A stretch of DNA of 44,902 nt from assembly GCA_913020735.1 (NCBI GenBank), contig CAJWBN010000003.1:1-44902 (forward strand), read 5' to 3'. The notes under the pieces were generated by a model. The model did not search any database. It had not been told where the DNA came from and worked only from the letters and a program-made list of their open reading frames with translations. This document shows, piece by piece, positions 1 to 9,118 of the stretch. The position numbers were made by a program, and so were the translations under genes. The DNA is from an uncultured Acidimicrobiaceae bacterium (GTDB lineage: Bacteria > Actinomycetota > Acidimicrobiia > Acidimicrobiales > Poriferisodalaceae). Numbering within the stretch: position 1 is the first letter of the stretch; each line of letters opens with the position of its first letter.

Positions 1-231
1 CGCTACGGCTTCTGTGGTTGGGGCAACATCGGTTTGCTGATTGGTGTTTTGGTCAGACGGTTTTGGTTTGGTCGTCGTAGAGGTCATTGCCTGCTGATCT
101 GATGGTTGGGCTCGCACAGGAGTCGTTTCACGGGCCACAAAGATGGCTTTCTCAGCTTCAGGCCCCGCGCACGCGACAGTTAGAGTCAGCAGAAAAGCGA
201 CATTGGCAACAAAAATGTAACGGCGGTACAC
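1..231 (-). CDS. Partial putative lipoprotein, N-terminal part only
   Basis: This reading frame runs leftwards off the window edge, which is why the ORF track does not list it. From a GTG at 231 it reads VYRRYIFVANVAFLLTLTVACAG, a short basic N-terminus, a hydrophobic core and a lipobox-like LTVAC. That suggests a secreted lipoprotein anchored at Cys21. The rest that is visible is a low-complexity linker rich in Thr, Pro and Gln. No domain is visible, so no function can be given. It diverges from SURF1, with 37 bp between the two chosen starts, so both promoters must sit in or around that gap. Confidence 0.6.
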   Translation of the reverse strand, partial: MYRRYIFVANVAFLLTLTVACAGPEAEKAIFVARETTPVRAQPSDQQAMTSTTTKPKPSDQNTNQQTDVAPTTEAVA

Positions 232-268
232 GGCGGCTGAGTCTACGTTGCCGACTAGCGTGCAACTG

Positions 269-1012
269 ATGTACAGCTTCGTTCGCGAACCTAAATGGAT
301 AGCTGGACACGTCTTAACATTGATGCTGCTGATTGCTTTCGTGTGTGCAGGTGTTTGGCAGTTCGGACGACACCAGGAACGAAGTGAACGTAACGACACC
401 GTTTTGGATCGATCTAACGATGAAGTTCTTGCCGAAGATGATCTTTTCGTGTCCAACAGCGATATCGAGTTTCGGCTGGTGCAGTTGAAGGGTCGCTGGT
501 CCAGCGACGACGCGGTACTGATACGCAATAGAAGCCACCAAGAAGTAGCCGGTTGTCATTTAGCTGTTCCATTAGTTCGCGATGTTTCGCGTGCAATTCT
601 TGTGACCGTTGGATGGCTTCCTCAAAGTTCATGCAATGTCGAAGAATTTGAGCTTCCGACGGAACAAGTTTCGGTTACTGGCCGTGTACGACTCAGTCAA
701 AAACGCGGCGCAATTGGGGCACGGGACGCTTCGACCGGTGTCCTTAACTCCTTAGCTCGAACTGATGTTGGTCGAATAGATCAACAGGTTCCTTACTTAC
801 TGGCACCTGTTTATGTGGAATTAATTAGCAGTCAGCCTTCAGTGGTTGATGCCTTCCCGGTGGAGCCTCCGCCCACTCATCTTGGGCCTCATTTGGGCTA
901 CGCGGTTCAGTGGTTTCTATTTTTCGCAGTCGGGATAGTCGGTTATCCGCTCGTTTTGCGTCGACACGCCCGCAAGGGAGCGGCTGAGAACTTGGGACCT
1001 GTTGACGATTAA
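269..1012 (+). CDS. SURF1-family cytochrome oxidase assembly protein
   Basis: SURF1 proteins help assemble heme-copper cytochrome c oxidase in the membrane. The protein has the family layout: an N-terminal transmembrane helix (about residues 13-33, ending in GVWQFGRHQ), a long extracytoplasmic domain with a GRW motif, and a second helix near 210-230 preceded by the signature HLGYAVQWF. The ORF track starts at a TTG (248); the ATG at 269 gives the usual short positively charged lead-in and is preferred. About 247 residues is normal for bacterial SURF1. It implies aerobic respiration. Its stop codon overlaps the stop of the convergent aminotransferase gene in one TTAA tetranucleotide. Confidence 0.88.
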   Translation: MYSFVREPKWIAGHVLTLMLLIAFVCAGVWQFGRHQERSERNDTVLDRSNDEVLAEDDLFVSNSDIEFRLVQLKGRWSSDDAVLIRNRSHQEVAGCHLAVPLVRDVSRAILVTVGWLPQSSCNVEEFELPTEQVSVTGRVRLSQKRGAIGARDASTGVLNSLARTDVGRIDQQVPYLLAPVYVELISSQPSVVDAFPVEPPPTHLGPHLGYAVQWFLFFAVGIVGYPLVLRRHARKGAAENLGPVDD

Positions 1013-2157
1013 ACGGCGGAAGCCATCCGTTCGACGATCATGGTGAGCATCTCGGGAGAGGTCGCAAAATTCAGCCGAACATAGCCAGTTCCTTCAATTC
1101 CGAAATCCAATCCGGAGTTGAGCGCAACTTTGCCTCGTGACATAAAGATCTCTGCAGGGTCATCTCCAAGGCCCAATTCGCGGCAGTCCAGCCAAGAGAG
1201 ATAGGTGGCTTGTGGGGGTCGATATCGAATCTGCGGGAGATGTTCCGTCAGCAACTCAGCTAATAGGTGGCGATTGTGATCAAGTCCTTCAACGAGGTCG
1301 GCTATCCAAGCATCTCCCTCTTCCCACCCGGCGACAGTAGCGACTTGTCCTAGCCCATTGATGCCGCCGATCATTCGCGGACGAATTTCCTTTAGTTGAG
1401 GTGAATACTGTCGCGATGAACTGTGTATGAAGGCCATTCTCAGGCCAGCCATGTTGAATGTTTTAGTTGCAGCCGTCAGGGTGACGGTTCGTTGCGCAGC
1501 AAGTTCGCTTATTGACGCGGTTGGAACATGCCGGTGAGGCGAATACACCAAGTCGCAATGAATTTCGTCGGAGATGACTAGGAGATTATTTCGTTCAGCT
1601 ATTTCGATGATCTGAGCTAAGTCGGCAGCGGTCATGACATATCCGCATGGATTATGGGGGTGGCATAGCAACAAAGCTGAGACGTTATCTCGCGCTGCCA
1701 CCTCATCTAAATGGTCAAAGTCCAATGCCCATCCGTCTTCGTTTTCCAACAAAGGATTTGCTACCCAGCCCCGCCCAGTGCCTTCAACGCTGGAATAGAA
1801 GGGGGGATAGACCGGTGTTTGCACCACTATCTCCGAACCTGGTGGCGTCAGGGTATGCAGAACCCATTCCAAACCTTGTATGACATCGTGGACTCTCATC
1901 ACATCTTCTGTGTCGACATTCCAACCAAAGGCAGTGTCCATTCGAGATTTGAATGCTTCTAACACAGGGATCGGCTCGTCGTAGAAGCCGTAGCCAAGTC
2001 CCCCTACCTCGATTCTTTCTATAACCGCTTCTTTAATGAAGTCAGGGACTTCCACATCCATATCGGCAACCCACGCAGACAAGACATCGTTGCCGTGGCG
2101 TTCCCATTTAATTCCAGGCCGGTTGCGCACCCGATCGAGGTTTAGATCAAAGATCAC
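1009..2157 (-). CDS. PatB/MalY-type PLP-dependent C-S lyase (aminotransferase class I/II fold)
   Basis: A fold-type I PLP enzyme of 382 residues. The Schiff-base lysine is K232 in TAATKTFNMAGLR, the motif of the MalY/PatB cystathionine beta-lyase subgroup. NPCG (near residues 169-172) and SDEIHCDL (near 196-203) are also present. These enzymes usually cleave cysteine S-conjugates or cystathionine to pyruvate, ammonia and a thiol; some members act as aminotransferases, so the exact substrate is open. It is followed on the same strand, with a 23 bp gap to its upstream neighbour, by a TauE/SafE permease gene, which may point to sulfur metabolism. The C-terminal end converges on SURF1. Confidence 0.85.
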   Translation of the reverse strand: MIFDLNLDRVRNRPGIKWERHGNDVLSAWVADMDVEVPDFIKEAVIERIEVGGLGYGFYDEPIPVLEAFKSRMDTAFGWNVDTEDVMRVHDVIQGLEWVLHTLTPPGSEIVVQTPVYPPFYSSVEGTGRGWVANPLLENEDGWALDFDHLDEVAARDNVSALLLCHPHNPCGYVMTAADLAQIIEIAERNNLLVISDEIHCDLVYSPHRHVPTASISELAAQRTVTLTAATKTFNMAGLRMAFIHSSSRQYSPQLKEIRPRMIGGINGLGQVATVAGWEEGDAWIADLVEGLDHNRHLLAELLTEHLPQIRYRPPQATYLSWLDCRELGLGDDPAEIFMSRGKVALNSGLDFGIEGTGYVRLNFATSPEMLTMIVERMASAV

Positions 2158-2180
2158 GACGGAATGCTACGTCGTGGCGA

Positions 2181-2930
2181 TCAATAAAGTCCGATCATTC
2201 GACCGGCAAGAGCGACAACAGCTGCGACGAGGACCGGTCGAATTATTTTTTCGCCTCCTCGTACCGCAATCCGCGCACCGATCCATCCACCTATTGCGAA
2301 ACCAACAGCTAGCACCACGGCGAAGCCCCAATCAACTTGACCTCTCACAATAAAGACAGGCAGCGCTATCGCCGTGAGGATGAAGATCACAACTACTTTG
2401 ACTGCGTTTGCGTTTACTAAATCCAGACCAGACTTTGATAAGGCAACGACGATGAGTAGGCCAACGCCGGCCTGAAAGGCACCTCCATATAGCCCGATCG
2501 CGAAAAAGATTGCGGCTGTTAGAGCTGGGTGCCAGTTGATTTGAGATCCAGAAGTCTTAGGGGGTCGCAAGCTAACTAATAACAGCGGAACCATCAGAAT
2601 GCCGAAAATTCGTTCAAAGGTTTCGTCTGTGACACTTGAAACAAGCAACGAACCGACCAACGACCCAATAGTCACCGGGAAAATGAGCCCTATAGCTCTC
2701 TTGAAGCCGCGGACACCTTCTTTGCGATAGCTAACGACGGATGAAGCGTTTTGTATCAGCACACCGAATCTGTTTGTCCCATTAGCTACTAATCCAGGTA
2801 AGCCAACAAACACGTTGAGAAGCGCGACCGTTAGAAGAGACCCGCCACCTGCCATGGCGTTGACTACTCCTGCCGCCACTCCGGCGGCTGCTACCAGCAC
2901 CGCGTCAATCAGTTCCATTACTGCAATCAT
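2181..2930 (-). CDS. TauE/SafE-family membrane transporter
   Basis: A 249-residue integral membrane protein with about seven to eight hydrophobic segments. The N-terminal GVVNAMAGGGSLLTVALL is the family hallmark (G-x-AGGGS), and a second internal repeat carries GLYGGAFQAGVGLL. The family exports or takes up sulfite, sulfoacetate, taurine-derived anions or other organic anions; substrate cannot be read from sequence. It starts upstream of the PatB/MalY gene on the same strand and probably shares its transcript. The ATG at 2930 is used; an ATG four codons in is also possible. It diverges from chorismate synthase across 80 bp. Confidence 0.85.
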   Translation of the reverse strand: MIAVMELIDAVLVAAAGVAAGVVNAMAGGGSLLTVALLNVFVGLPGLVANGTNRFGVLIQNASSVVSYRKEGVRGFKRAIGLIFPVTIGSLVGSLLVSSVTDETFERIFGILMVPLLLVSLRPPKTSGSQINWHPALTAAIFFAIGLYGGAFQAGVGLLIVVALSKSGLDLVNANAVKVVVIFILTAIALPVFIVRGQVDWGFAVVLAVGFAIGGWIGARIAVRGGEKIIRPVLVAAVVALAGRMIGLY

Positions 2931-3010
2931 TGCCTGTATTCACTCTGTAAATAGCACTACTTCAAAAATCTCTTCGTGAGTTAGGCCTCGAAACCTCTAC
3001 TCTCGGTGAT

Positions 3011-4099
3011 ATGACCGGTAACACCTTTGGTGAACAATTCCGTATTACTACTTTTGGTGAGTCCCATGGAGGGGGCGTCGGAGTCGTGATTGATGGATGC
3101 CCTCCCCGTCTTCAACTCGACGCGAGTGATATCCAGGTCGAACTTGATCGCCGGCGACCGGGTCAAAGTCGTCTCGTGACCCAACGAAATGAAGATGATC
3201 AAGTGGAAATCTTCAGCGGTTTGTTCGAAGGTCGTACATTGGGTTCCTCTATAGGGATGCTTGTGCGAAATGAAGATGCACGGTCCGGTGCTTACGAAGA
3301 AATGAAAGCTACCTATAGGCCAAGCCACGCTGACTGGACCACTGAAGCAAAGTATGGAATCAGAAATTGGCAGGGAGGCGGTCGAGCATCAGCTCGCGAA
3401 ACCATTGGTCGTGTTGCGGGTGGAGCGGTGGCACGCAAAGTCATCCAGGTAGTGGCTGGAATCGAAGTTGTTGGTTGGGTGAGCTCGGTCCAGAGCATCG
3501 AGGCCCAAGTTGATGACAGTGCGGTTTGTCGTGATGATGTTGAAGCCGACGCTACAAGGTGCCCTGATCCAGCCGCGGCTGCGTTGATGACTGAAGCAAT
3601 CGAGGCGGCGCGAAGGGACGGAAACTCGTTAGGAGGTGTCGTGACCTGCGTAGCCAGAAATATGGCTGTTGGGCTGGGGGAACCTGTTTTCGACAAGCTT
3701 GACGCTGACTTGGCTAAAGCTTTGATGTCACTTCCAGCGGCGAAGGGCTTTGAAATAGGCAGCGGGTTTGCTGGGACTTTGATGACTGGCCGCGAGCACA
3801 ACGACCCCTTCGTACCGGGATCAGATGGTCGTCCAGCTACGTCAACCAATAACAGCGGCGGAGTGCAGGGAGGCATCAGTAACGGGGAAGATCTCGTACT
3901 CAGGGTTGCCTTCAAGCCCACGGCCACAATTGCTTCCCCTCAACAAACCGTGAACCAAGACAATGAGCCTGTCACCTTGGCAGCTAAGGGCAGGCATGAC
4001 CCGTGCGTTCTCCCTCGAGCAGTTCCGATGGTTGAGGCAATGGTGTGTTTGGTATTGGCTGACCAGTTATTACGTCAAGAAGCTAACAAGGTCATGTGA
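3011..4099 (+). CDS. aroC: Chorismate synthase
   Basis: Catalyses the last shikimate-pathway step, 5-enolpyruvylshikimate-3-phosphate to chorismate, using reduced FMN. The 362-residue protein has all signatures in order: GESHG near residue 16, RRRPGQ near 47, [16 protein letters not shown] near 115-130, [15 protein letters not shown] near 280, and [15 protein letters not shown] near the C-terminus. Length is typical of the family. It is monocistronic here, transcribed away from the TauE gene and convergent with the PAC2 gene (13 bp between ends). The shikimate kinase and dehydroquinate synthase genes that often follow it in actinobacteria are not beside it. Prephenate dehydratase lies 25 kb away in the same window. 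Confidence 0.97.
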   Translation: MTGNTFGEQFRITTFGESHGGGVGVVIDGCPPRLQLDASDIQVELDRRRPGQSRLVTQRNEDDQVEIFSGLFEGRTLGSSIGMLVRNEDARSGAYEEMKATYRPSHADWTTEAKYGIRNWQGGGRASARETIGRVAGGAVARKVIQVVAGIEVVGWVSSVQSIEAQVDDSAVCRDDVEADATRCPDPAAAALMTEAIEAARRDGNSLGGVVTCVARNMAVGLGEPVFDKLDADLAKALMSLPAAKGFEIGSGFAGTLMTGREHNDPFVPGSDGRPATSTNNSGGVQGGISNGEDLVLRVAFKPTATIASPQQTVNQDNEPVTLAAKGRHDPCVLPRAVPMVEAMVCLVLADQLLRQEANKVM

Positions 4100-4112
4100 T
4101 GCGATCTGCCGT

Positions 4113-4964
4113 CTATTCGTCTCGTTCTTCGCGCAAGAACTTTTGAAATTCGGCGGCAAGGTCATCGCCTGATGGCAAGTCTGTTTCATCTGCCCGGTCG
4201 GCTTCTTCTTCTAGCTGTCTGACGTATCCGATAATTTCAGAATCTTGTTCAACAGCGTCGCTAACCCGTTGCTCCCATTCCAAGACACTGGCATCCAAAT
4301 CGGTGTATCCGGTCGGAACGCCCGTAACTTTTTCGAATTCGGCAAGAAGAGCCCTTGTCCCCTTCGGGTTCGGAGGACCTGCCACGTAATGAGGCACTCC
4401 TACTCGGAGCGAAATGACTGGGAGGTCAGCGCTGTCTAATGCATCATGCAACGTGCCGATTATGCCGGTTGGGCCCTGGTAGCTCGGCCTATCGAGCCCA
4501 AGTCTCCGGGCAAGGTCAGCGCTGGCCGCGCTGCCTTTGACCGCTGACGGGCGTGAATGCGGGATCCCTGCAACCATAGCGCCGAGGGTGACAACCATTT
4601 CGCATCTTGTATCTTGAGCGATTTCAACTACTGAGTCACAGAATGTTCGCCAACGCATGCGGGGTTCAAGCCCTGAAAGAAGTACTAAATCATGAGGGAA
4701 GTCATTTTCGATCACGTGCGCATCTAGAGATGGCCATTTGATGCGTCGTTCTCCATCTTCCGCAATTTCGACGTGTGGTCGATTCTCTTGAAAATCGAAG
4801 AACTCTTCTGGGTCTATTCGCGCGACTCTCCTAGCCGCGTAGTGATCGACTATCCATTGAATGGCGCCGGTCGCGCATTCGCCAGCATCGAACCAACCTT
4901 CAAAAGCGACAACTAACAGTGGGCTTTGCAGACTGGGGGCCTCGTCCCATATGACTTCGGTCAT
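4113..4964 (-). CDS. PAC2-family protein
   Basis: A 283-residue soluble protein of the PAC2 family (related to proteasome assembly chaperone 2), common in actinobacteria. Seen: the N-terminal LLVVAFEGWFDAGECATGAIQWI, the central LGAMVAGIPHSRP, a conserved GPTGIIGTLHDAL and SLRVGVPHYVAGPPNPKGTRAL. The C-terminus is acidic and probably helical (VRQLEEEADRADETD). The ORF track begins at a GTG at 4982; the ATG at 4964 (MTEVIWDEAP) is preferred. Its cellular role in bacteria is unsettled. No proteasome or Pup-ligase gene is visible nearby. Confidence 0.85.
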   Translation of the reverse strand: MTEVIWDEAPSLQSPLLVVAFEGWFDAGECATGAIQWIVDHYAARRVARIDPEEFFDFQENRPHVEIAEDGERRIKWPSLDAHVIENDFPHDLVLLSGLEPRMRWRTFCDSVVEIAQDTRCEMVVTLGAMVAGIPHSRPSAVKGSAASADLARRLGLDRPSYQGPTGIIGTLHDALDSADLPVISLRVGVPHYVAGPPNPKGTRALLAEFEKVTGVPTGYTDLDASVLEWEQRVSDAVEQDSEIIGYVRQLEEEADRADETDLPSGDDLAAEFQKFLREERDE

Positions 4965-5064
4965 GACACCACTATTGCGCACGCGGGCACTTCATGGATA
5001 GCTAAGTGCGATTGAGCGACTGATTTGTTTTTCGAGCCAGACACGGCGTGACGTTGATAACAGA

Positions 5065-7113
5065 TCAAAAGGCAAGGAAAGACAGTGGTTTCATAGTCTT
5101 GAGGTCACTGCTCAGCACTCCTAGCGAGGACAGGGTGTGAAGTTGATCATCTATAACGAGCGACCGTTGAATCGTTCCTCGCCAGTCGTACTCAGACCAA
5201 CAATGTTGCCTTTCGACTTCTGTTTCGTTTTCGCGTTCTTCAATCCATCGTTGACATGTCACTTTGGGGTCGGACTTTAAATGAGTAATACGGCCACGTT
5301 CATCCAATGCTCGACCATTGAGTTCTAAAGCCACCGCTCCTGCGAACGCCTTCCCATCGGGGTTCGGTATCTGGTGCGTTACAACAGGCAACACGAAAAG
5401 ATCTTCAGCTGGCCAATGTAAGAAGGCTCGCGCGTTGTATTCAGTTTCGCTACTCCCGCCAGGTAGCTGCCATTGATCAATTCGGACTGGTTGTGAAAGA
5501 TCACTGATGTCGAACAATGAGACTTGAGTTCCTATAGTTCGCCCAGTCTCCAGGGCGTCTTGCCCAACCCCTATTAGGAGTTTGTCCGTTATGGGGTGGA
5601 GATACGCCGAATAGCCCATGATCTTGAGCTCTCCTAGGACTTTCGGAGACTGCGGTTGGGACAGGTCAACGGTGTACAGCGGATCGGTTTGGCGGAAAGT
5701 CACAACTGTTGCTAAATCCCCAAGAAACCGGACGGCATAAATTCTTTCACCTTTGCCAAGGTTGCCCACTCGGCCTATCTCAGTGAGTCCATCGTCGGTT
5801 TCTTGAAGGACGGTCACGTAGCTTTGGCTCGTGACTTCTTGTTCTGACGTCCACCATCCATGATCGGTGGTGGCTACACGCAGGTTGTCTTCAAATTCCG
5901 ACATCGAGTATTGGTTAAGGACGGTTCCTATTACCTGACCAGAACTCCGATACACCGTCCGGGTGGGGTCACTGATGTCGAACTTGTGAATTCGGGTACT
6001 TACTTTCGGTGGTTCCGAACTTATTGTCCCTTCTGTTCGCAGGTCTCGTTCGTCAACCCATTCAGTTGTAGCTACATACATGTTCTCTCTTGATGAATAA
6101 ACCGTTTGGCCGTCAGCAAGAACTGAGGTGCTGGCAATCTGCTCTTCAAATAGTTCTTCGTCGAGATCAACGGTGACGATGTTCAACATTTGTAGCCCAC
6201 TGTTTGAAGATGGGTGATAGACGCGTTCGCAGGACGTGAGCGTTCCTTCTTGGAGCAGTGCCCCGTCGCTGGTCTCCAAAACGAACCATGGAACCCAGTT
6301 ATCAACTGTGGACTCTTTGATTAGTTGACGATTCTTTTCTTCGGCTTCTCTCTCAGCTCTTAACCCTGATCCTTCTGGGTAAAACCATTCGAGGCCTGTT
6401 GGGCTGCTTTGAATGACGATTCGCGCAGAGTTATCTACTAGTCGACTGCTTATATAGCTTCCATCGATGTGAAGACGCCTAGTGACCTGAGGGGTGGGTT
6501 TGCTTATATCAACGCTAATTAGGGTTGTGATCGGGCTATACCAACCTGGTACACGGCTCACGGAACGTTTATGTGCTGTTGTTGTTTCGTGCATTTGACC
6601 GAATACCACGACTCGATCACCTGACAGGAACATATCTTGGGCCCAAAAGTTGTCGAACTGAAGTTCACCTGATTGGCGAAGCTGTTCACCGGTTGCATCT
6701 AGGACGCGGAGTTTGTTTTCAACTAGGGCAACGATTCTTTGCCCGTCGGTTTTTATGATGTCGGGTTCATCAACACCAGCTTCTTGAATGTTGGTGGTGC
6801 TGTATTGAGTTTTGGGGGCCGCTGTTGACTCGTCAGCTATTGCTTCCGCAGTGTCGCGCATCATTTCGGCTTCCATCGTTATTGGGAAGTACCCACCACC
6901 GACACCCCAAGGCCCGACCATGTCAAGAGCATTGGCTTTGACGTGGCGAAGGAAGGGGTCACATGATTCGAATGACGTCAAGGCAGAAGTAAGTTGAATT
7001 TGCGACGGCGACAGTGGAATTGATTGGTCCTGGCCCAACGCGTTGTCCCGACTATCCGCACCGCATGCACTTAGCGATAGCGAACATAACAACGCAATAA
7101 TCATTTTTTTCAC
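5065..7113 (-). CDS. Lipoprotein with beta-propeller domain
   Basis: A 682-residue exported protein. The ORF track extends 68 codons too far upstream; a GTG at 7111-7113 starts VKKMIIALLCSLSLSACGADS, a classic lipoprotein signal with lipobox LSAC. The mature part is a secreted beta-propeller domain of the archaeal/actinobacterial Beta_propel family: repeated blades with TNIQEAGVDEPDIIKTDGQRIV, SVDISKPTPQV and HKFDISDPTRTV-like turns, and a C-terminal HTLSSLGVLSSDLKTM. Known members have no assigned enzymatic role; cell-surface binding or scaffolding is a guess. It stands alone, followed by the convergent end region of PAC2 in tandem. Confidence 0.8.
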   Translation of the reverse strand: MKKMIIALLCSLSLSACGADSRDNALGQDQSIPLSPSQIQLTSALTSFESCDPFLRHVKANALDMVGPWGVGGGYFPITMEAEMMRDTAEAIADESTAAPKTQYSTTNIQEAGVDEPDIIKTDGQRIVALVENKLRVLDATGEQLRQSGELQFDNFWAQDMFLSGDRVVVFGQMHETTTAHKRSVSRVPGWYSPITTLISVDISKPTPQVTRRLHIDGSYISSRLVDNSARIVIQSSPTGLEWFYPEGSGLRAEREAEEKNRQLIKESTVDNWVPWFVLETSDGALLQEGTLTSCERVYHPSSNSGLQMLNIVTVDLDEELFEEQIASTSVLADGQTVYSSRENMYVATTEWVDERDLRTEGTISSEPPKVSTRIHKFDISDPTRTVYRSSGQVIGTVLNQYSMSEFEDNLRVATTDHGWWTSEQEVTSQSYVTVLQETDDGLTEIGRVGNLGKGERIYAVRFLGDLATVVTFRQTDPLYTVDLSQPQSPKVLGELKIMGYSAYLHPITDKLLIGVGQDALETGRTIGTQVSLFDISDLSQPVRIDQWQLPGGSSETEYNARAFLHWPAEDLFVLPVVTHQIPNPDGKAFAGAVALELNGRALDERGRITHLKSDPKVTCQRWIEERENETEVERQHCWSEYDWRGTIQRSLVIDDQLHTLSSLGVLSSDLKTMKPLSFLAF

Positions 7114-7174
7114 GGAAGCTCCCACGTCACAGTGATTTCCCTTATAACGACCGGCAACCCCCGTTAGTTCCCTT

Positions 7175-7705
7175 TTAGAAGTTACGAAACAGTGACAAGT
7201 GGCAAGGTTCATTTCCCAAAGCTGTTTCCATTGACCAATCAATCCACCTACCCACAAGAGTGAATCCGGCTTGGCGGGCTGATTCATCAAGAATGTCGAC
7301 AGCGATCGGCTGAACATTGACGGTCAAGGTTTCGCCGTCAATGAACTCAATTCGTCGGTATTCAATGCCGTCAGCGCTAAGAATCACTGCTCTGTCAGTT
7401 TCCACCGCGAGGGCATGCACACCTCGTTCCACGGGGAGACAACCTTCAATCAGGAGTTCACATGACGACGAGCAGTAAGGCCATGGTGCTGAATTTCCTA
7501 TTTCGTCATCTAACCACATCACCAAGTCAGAGGGTTCTTCAGTAACTCCAAGACCAACATCAGCTATCGCCTCCCGTAGATGAGGCCGCCGAGTCCGGAG
7601 GACCACATCTTCATGTTCTCTATCTAGACACCACTGAGCGATATCTGAAACATCGGACATGTTCACCAAGTTAGCGAGAACATCAGGTCCTCGGACTGGC
7701 ATCAT
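7175..7705 (-). CDS. Uncharacterised protein, possibly a methyltransferase-derived fragment
   Basis: A 176-residue protein that I do not recognise firmly. It has no signal peptide or membrane helix. The last 40 residues (ESARQAGFTLVGRWIDWSM...HLSLFR) look like the C-terminal beta-hairpin end of class I SAM-dependent methyltransferases, but no glycine-rich SAM-binding motif precedes them. It could be a degenerate methyltransferase or an unrelated small protein. Tandem ATGs at 7705 and 7702 are used; an internal ATG at 7660 is possible. The start is only 6 bp from the GTG of the divergent azlC-like gene, so transcripts must be leaderless or overlapping, or the real start is downstream. Confidence 0.55.
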   Translation of the reverse strand: MMPVRGPDVLANLVNMSDVSDIAQWCLDREHEDVVLRTRRPHLREAIADVGLGVTEEPSDLVMWLDDEIGNSAPWPYCSSSCELLIEGCLPVERGVHALAVETDRAVILSADGIEYRRIEFIDGETLTVNVQPIAVDILDESARQAGFTLVGRWIDWSMETALGNEPCHLSLFRNF

Positions 7706-7711
7706 CTATCC

Positions 7712-8392
7712 GTGAGACAAATACCTCATGGCACTTCGTTACGGACCGGGGAAGCGTGGGCCATCGCGTTCACATACTTCACCGTGGCTATCACCGTGTC
7801 GTTGGTCCACAGCACCGCTGGCACTCCTACCTGGGTGATCATCGCTGCAACTCTGCTTGTGAACTCGGCGACGGCAACTTTGGCTTACGCTGCGGTGACC
7901 GCGGCTGGGGGAAGTGTCGTTGCAGGTATCGCCGGGGGTTGGTTGACCTCAACGAGGTTTGGGGTACTTGCCGCTGCGTTAGCACCCCGATTGTGGCCGC
8001 AACGATGGAAACGCTCACTCGCCGCATTCTCTGCATTCGACCCGAACATCGCTTTAGCTAACCGAGAAGAAGAAGATGAAAATGTTCGCAGAGTCTACGT
8101 GGCAATGTCGCTTTGGTTGGTTCTTCCTTGGTGGCTTGGTGCTTCAATCGGGGCGGTCTTAGGAGACCTAGTGTCAGATCCCAAAGCTTTGGGTATGGAC
8201 GCTATGTTCCCTGCCTTGTTCATTGCGATTATCCGACCTCAATTAATAACTCAACGTGCCCGACTAATAGCCTTTTCGGGGGCAGCTATCGCGCTGGGAC
8301 TAGTTGAAATCTTGCCAGGCGGGTTACCTTTTCTTGTAGCAGCATTACCAGCCCTATTAGCTCTACGGGGCAGCGAAAGCGAGAACAGCTAA
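7712..8392 (+). CDS. azlC: AzlC-family branched-chain amino-acid exporter, large subunit
   Basis: AzlC and AzlD together export branched-chain or related amino acids across the cytoplasmic membrane. This 226-residue protein has about six hydrophobic segments and the family pattern AGGWLTSTRFGVLAAALAPRLW. A cytoplasmic loop AFSAFDPNIALANREEED follows, then two C-terminal helices, with FPALFIAIIRPQL preceding the last. It starts at GTG; no better in-frame start is nearby. Its stop overlaps the azlD start (TAATG), so the two are translationally coupled. No adjacent Lrp/AsnC-type regulator, often linked to such pairs, was seen. Confidence 0.82.
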   Translation: MRQIPHGTSLRTGEAWAIAFTYFTVAITVSLVHSTAGTPTWVIIAATLLVNSATATLAYAAVTAAGGSVVAGIAGGWLTSTRFGVLAAALAPRLWPQRWKRSLAAFSAFDPNIALANREEEDENVRRVYVAMSLWLVLPWWLGASIGAVLGDLVSDPKALGMDAMFPALFIAIIRPQLITQRARLIAFSGAAIALGLVEILPGGLPFLVAALPALLALRGSESENS

Positions 8393-8694
8393 TGCTGACT
8401 TGGGGCGTCGTCGCTGTCTTAGCTGTTGGTGTTTACGGCCAGCGAGCACTGGGAATGGCGCTTATCAATCCGGCGCGAATAAGCCATCGGAGTCGCCAAG
8501 TGTTGGCAATGGTGCCGCTATCTATTCTGTGCGCCGTGACGGCGTTACAGACATTTAGCACTCAAGGAGCATTAGTCCTGGATGCTCGGGTGGCAGGGAT
8601 TGCTGCAGCAGCAGCGCTGACTTGGAAACGAACGCCAATGTTTGTCGTGGTCATAGTGGCTGCAACAGTTACCGCTGCTATCCGACTCATTTAG
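8392..8694 (+). CDS. azlD: AzlD-family small subunit of branched-chain amino-acid exporter
   Basis: A 100-residue, highly hydrophobic protein with about four helices and the typical AzlD ending, in which a string of small residues precedes a terminal AIRLI. It partners the AzlC-like permease encoded immediately upstream, sharing a TAATG stop/start. Size and order match the two-component BCAA efflux family. Substrate is inferred only from the family. Confidence 0.78.
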   Translation: MLTWGVVAVLAVGVYGQRALGMALINPARISHRSRQVLAMVPLSILCAVTALQTFSTQGALVLDARVAGIAAAAALTWKRTPMFVVVIVAATVTAAIRLI

Positions 8695-8722
8695 TGACTA
8701 CGTTTAATGATCTGAAGCCCTT

Positions 8723-9118
8723 ATGACTATTCAACCTCGGCATCCTCATTTACTGAAACTGGTTGACCCGCCGATCCTCGTGGGTCATAGGTGTATTACC
8801 TGTGAACGGATCGCTTTCCCCCCGGATCCCTACGGATGCGAAAAATGTGGCTCGCCTGCATCAAATTTCGAAAAATGGGATTTGCAGGCACGGGGATCTG
8901 TTCAGGCAGTAGCGACCGTGCATCGCCATCATCGACCTACACCGCCGACACCATTCACAGTTGGTGTTATTGAGTTGGTTGAGGGTCCAGTCGTGAAGGC
9001 AATCGTGGAAGGTGATGGCGTTGTTGTCGGCAGTTCAGTTGAAGGTTTCTTGGCACCGGAGGAACCAGATGACGCCGGCAATGTCATCGTGGATCTCCGT
9101 TTTCGGGTTACCCGATGA
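8723..9118 (+). CDS. Zn-ribbon/OB-fold (DUF35) protein, acyl-CoA-binding partner of thiolase-like protein
   Basis: A 131-residue DUF35 protein. The N-terminal rubredoxin-like zinc ribbon is clear: CITC then CEKC, 16 residues apart, within residues 23-42. An OB fold follows, containing GSVQAVATVHR and FTVGVIELVEGPVVKAIVEG. Such proteins form complexes with SCP2-type thiolases or thiolase-like aldolases and bind the CoA ester. The stop overlaps the start of the downstream thiolase-like gene (ATGA), which supports a stoichiometric complex. ChsH2-type DUF35 domains in steroid side-chain degradation are the best-known analogues; the substrate here is not known. Confidence 0.85.
   Translation: MTIQPRHPHLLKLVDPPILVGHRCITCERIAFPPDPYGCEKCGSPASNFEKWDLQARGSVQAVATVHRHHRPTPPTPFTVGVIELVEGPVVKAIVEGDGVVVGSSVEGFLAPEEPDDAGNVIVDLRFRVTR

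Noticed and set aside
3313-3927. Long 204-aa minus-strand ORF antisense to aroC
   Set aside because: It lies entirely within a strongly supported gene, has a low-complexity Ala/Ser/Thr-rich composition and no domain.
5065-7317. Full 750-aa version of the beta-propeller protein
   Set aside because: The first 68 codons overlap the end of the upstream gene and put the lipoprotein signal peptide in the middle; the GTG at 7113 fits better.
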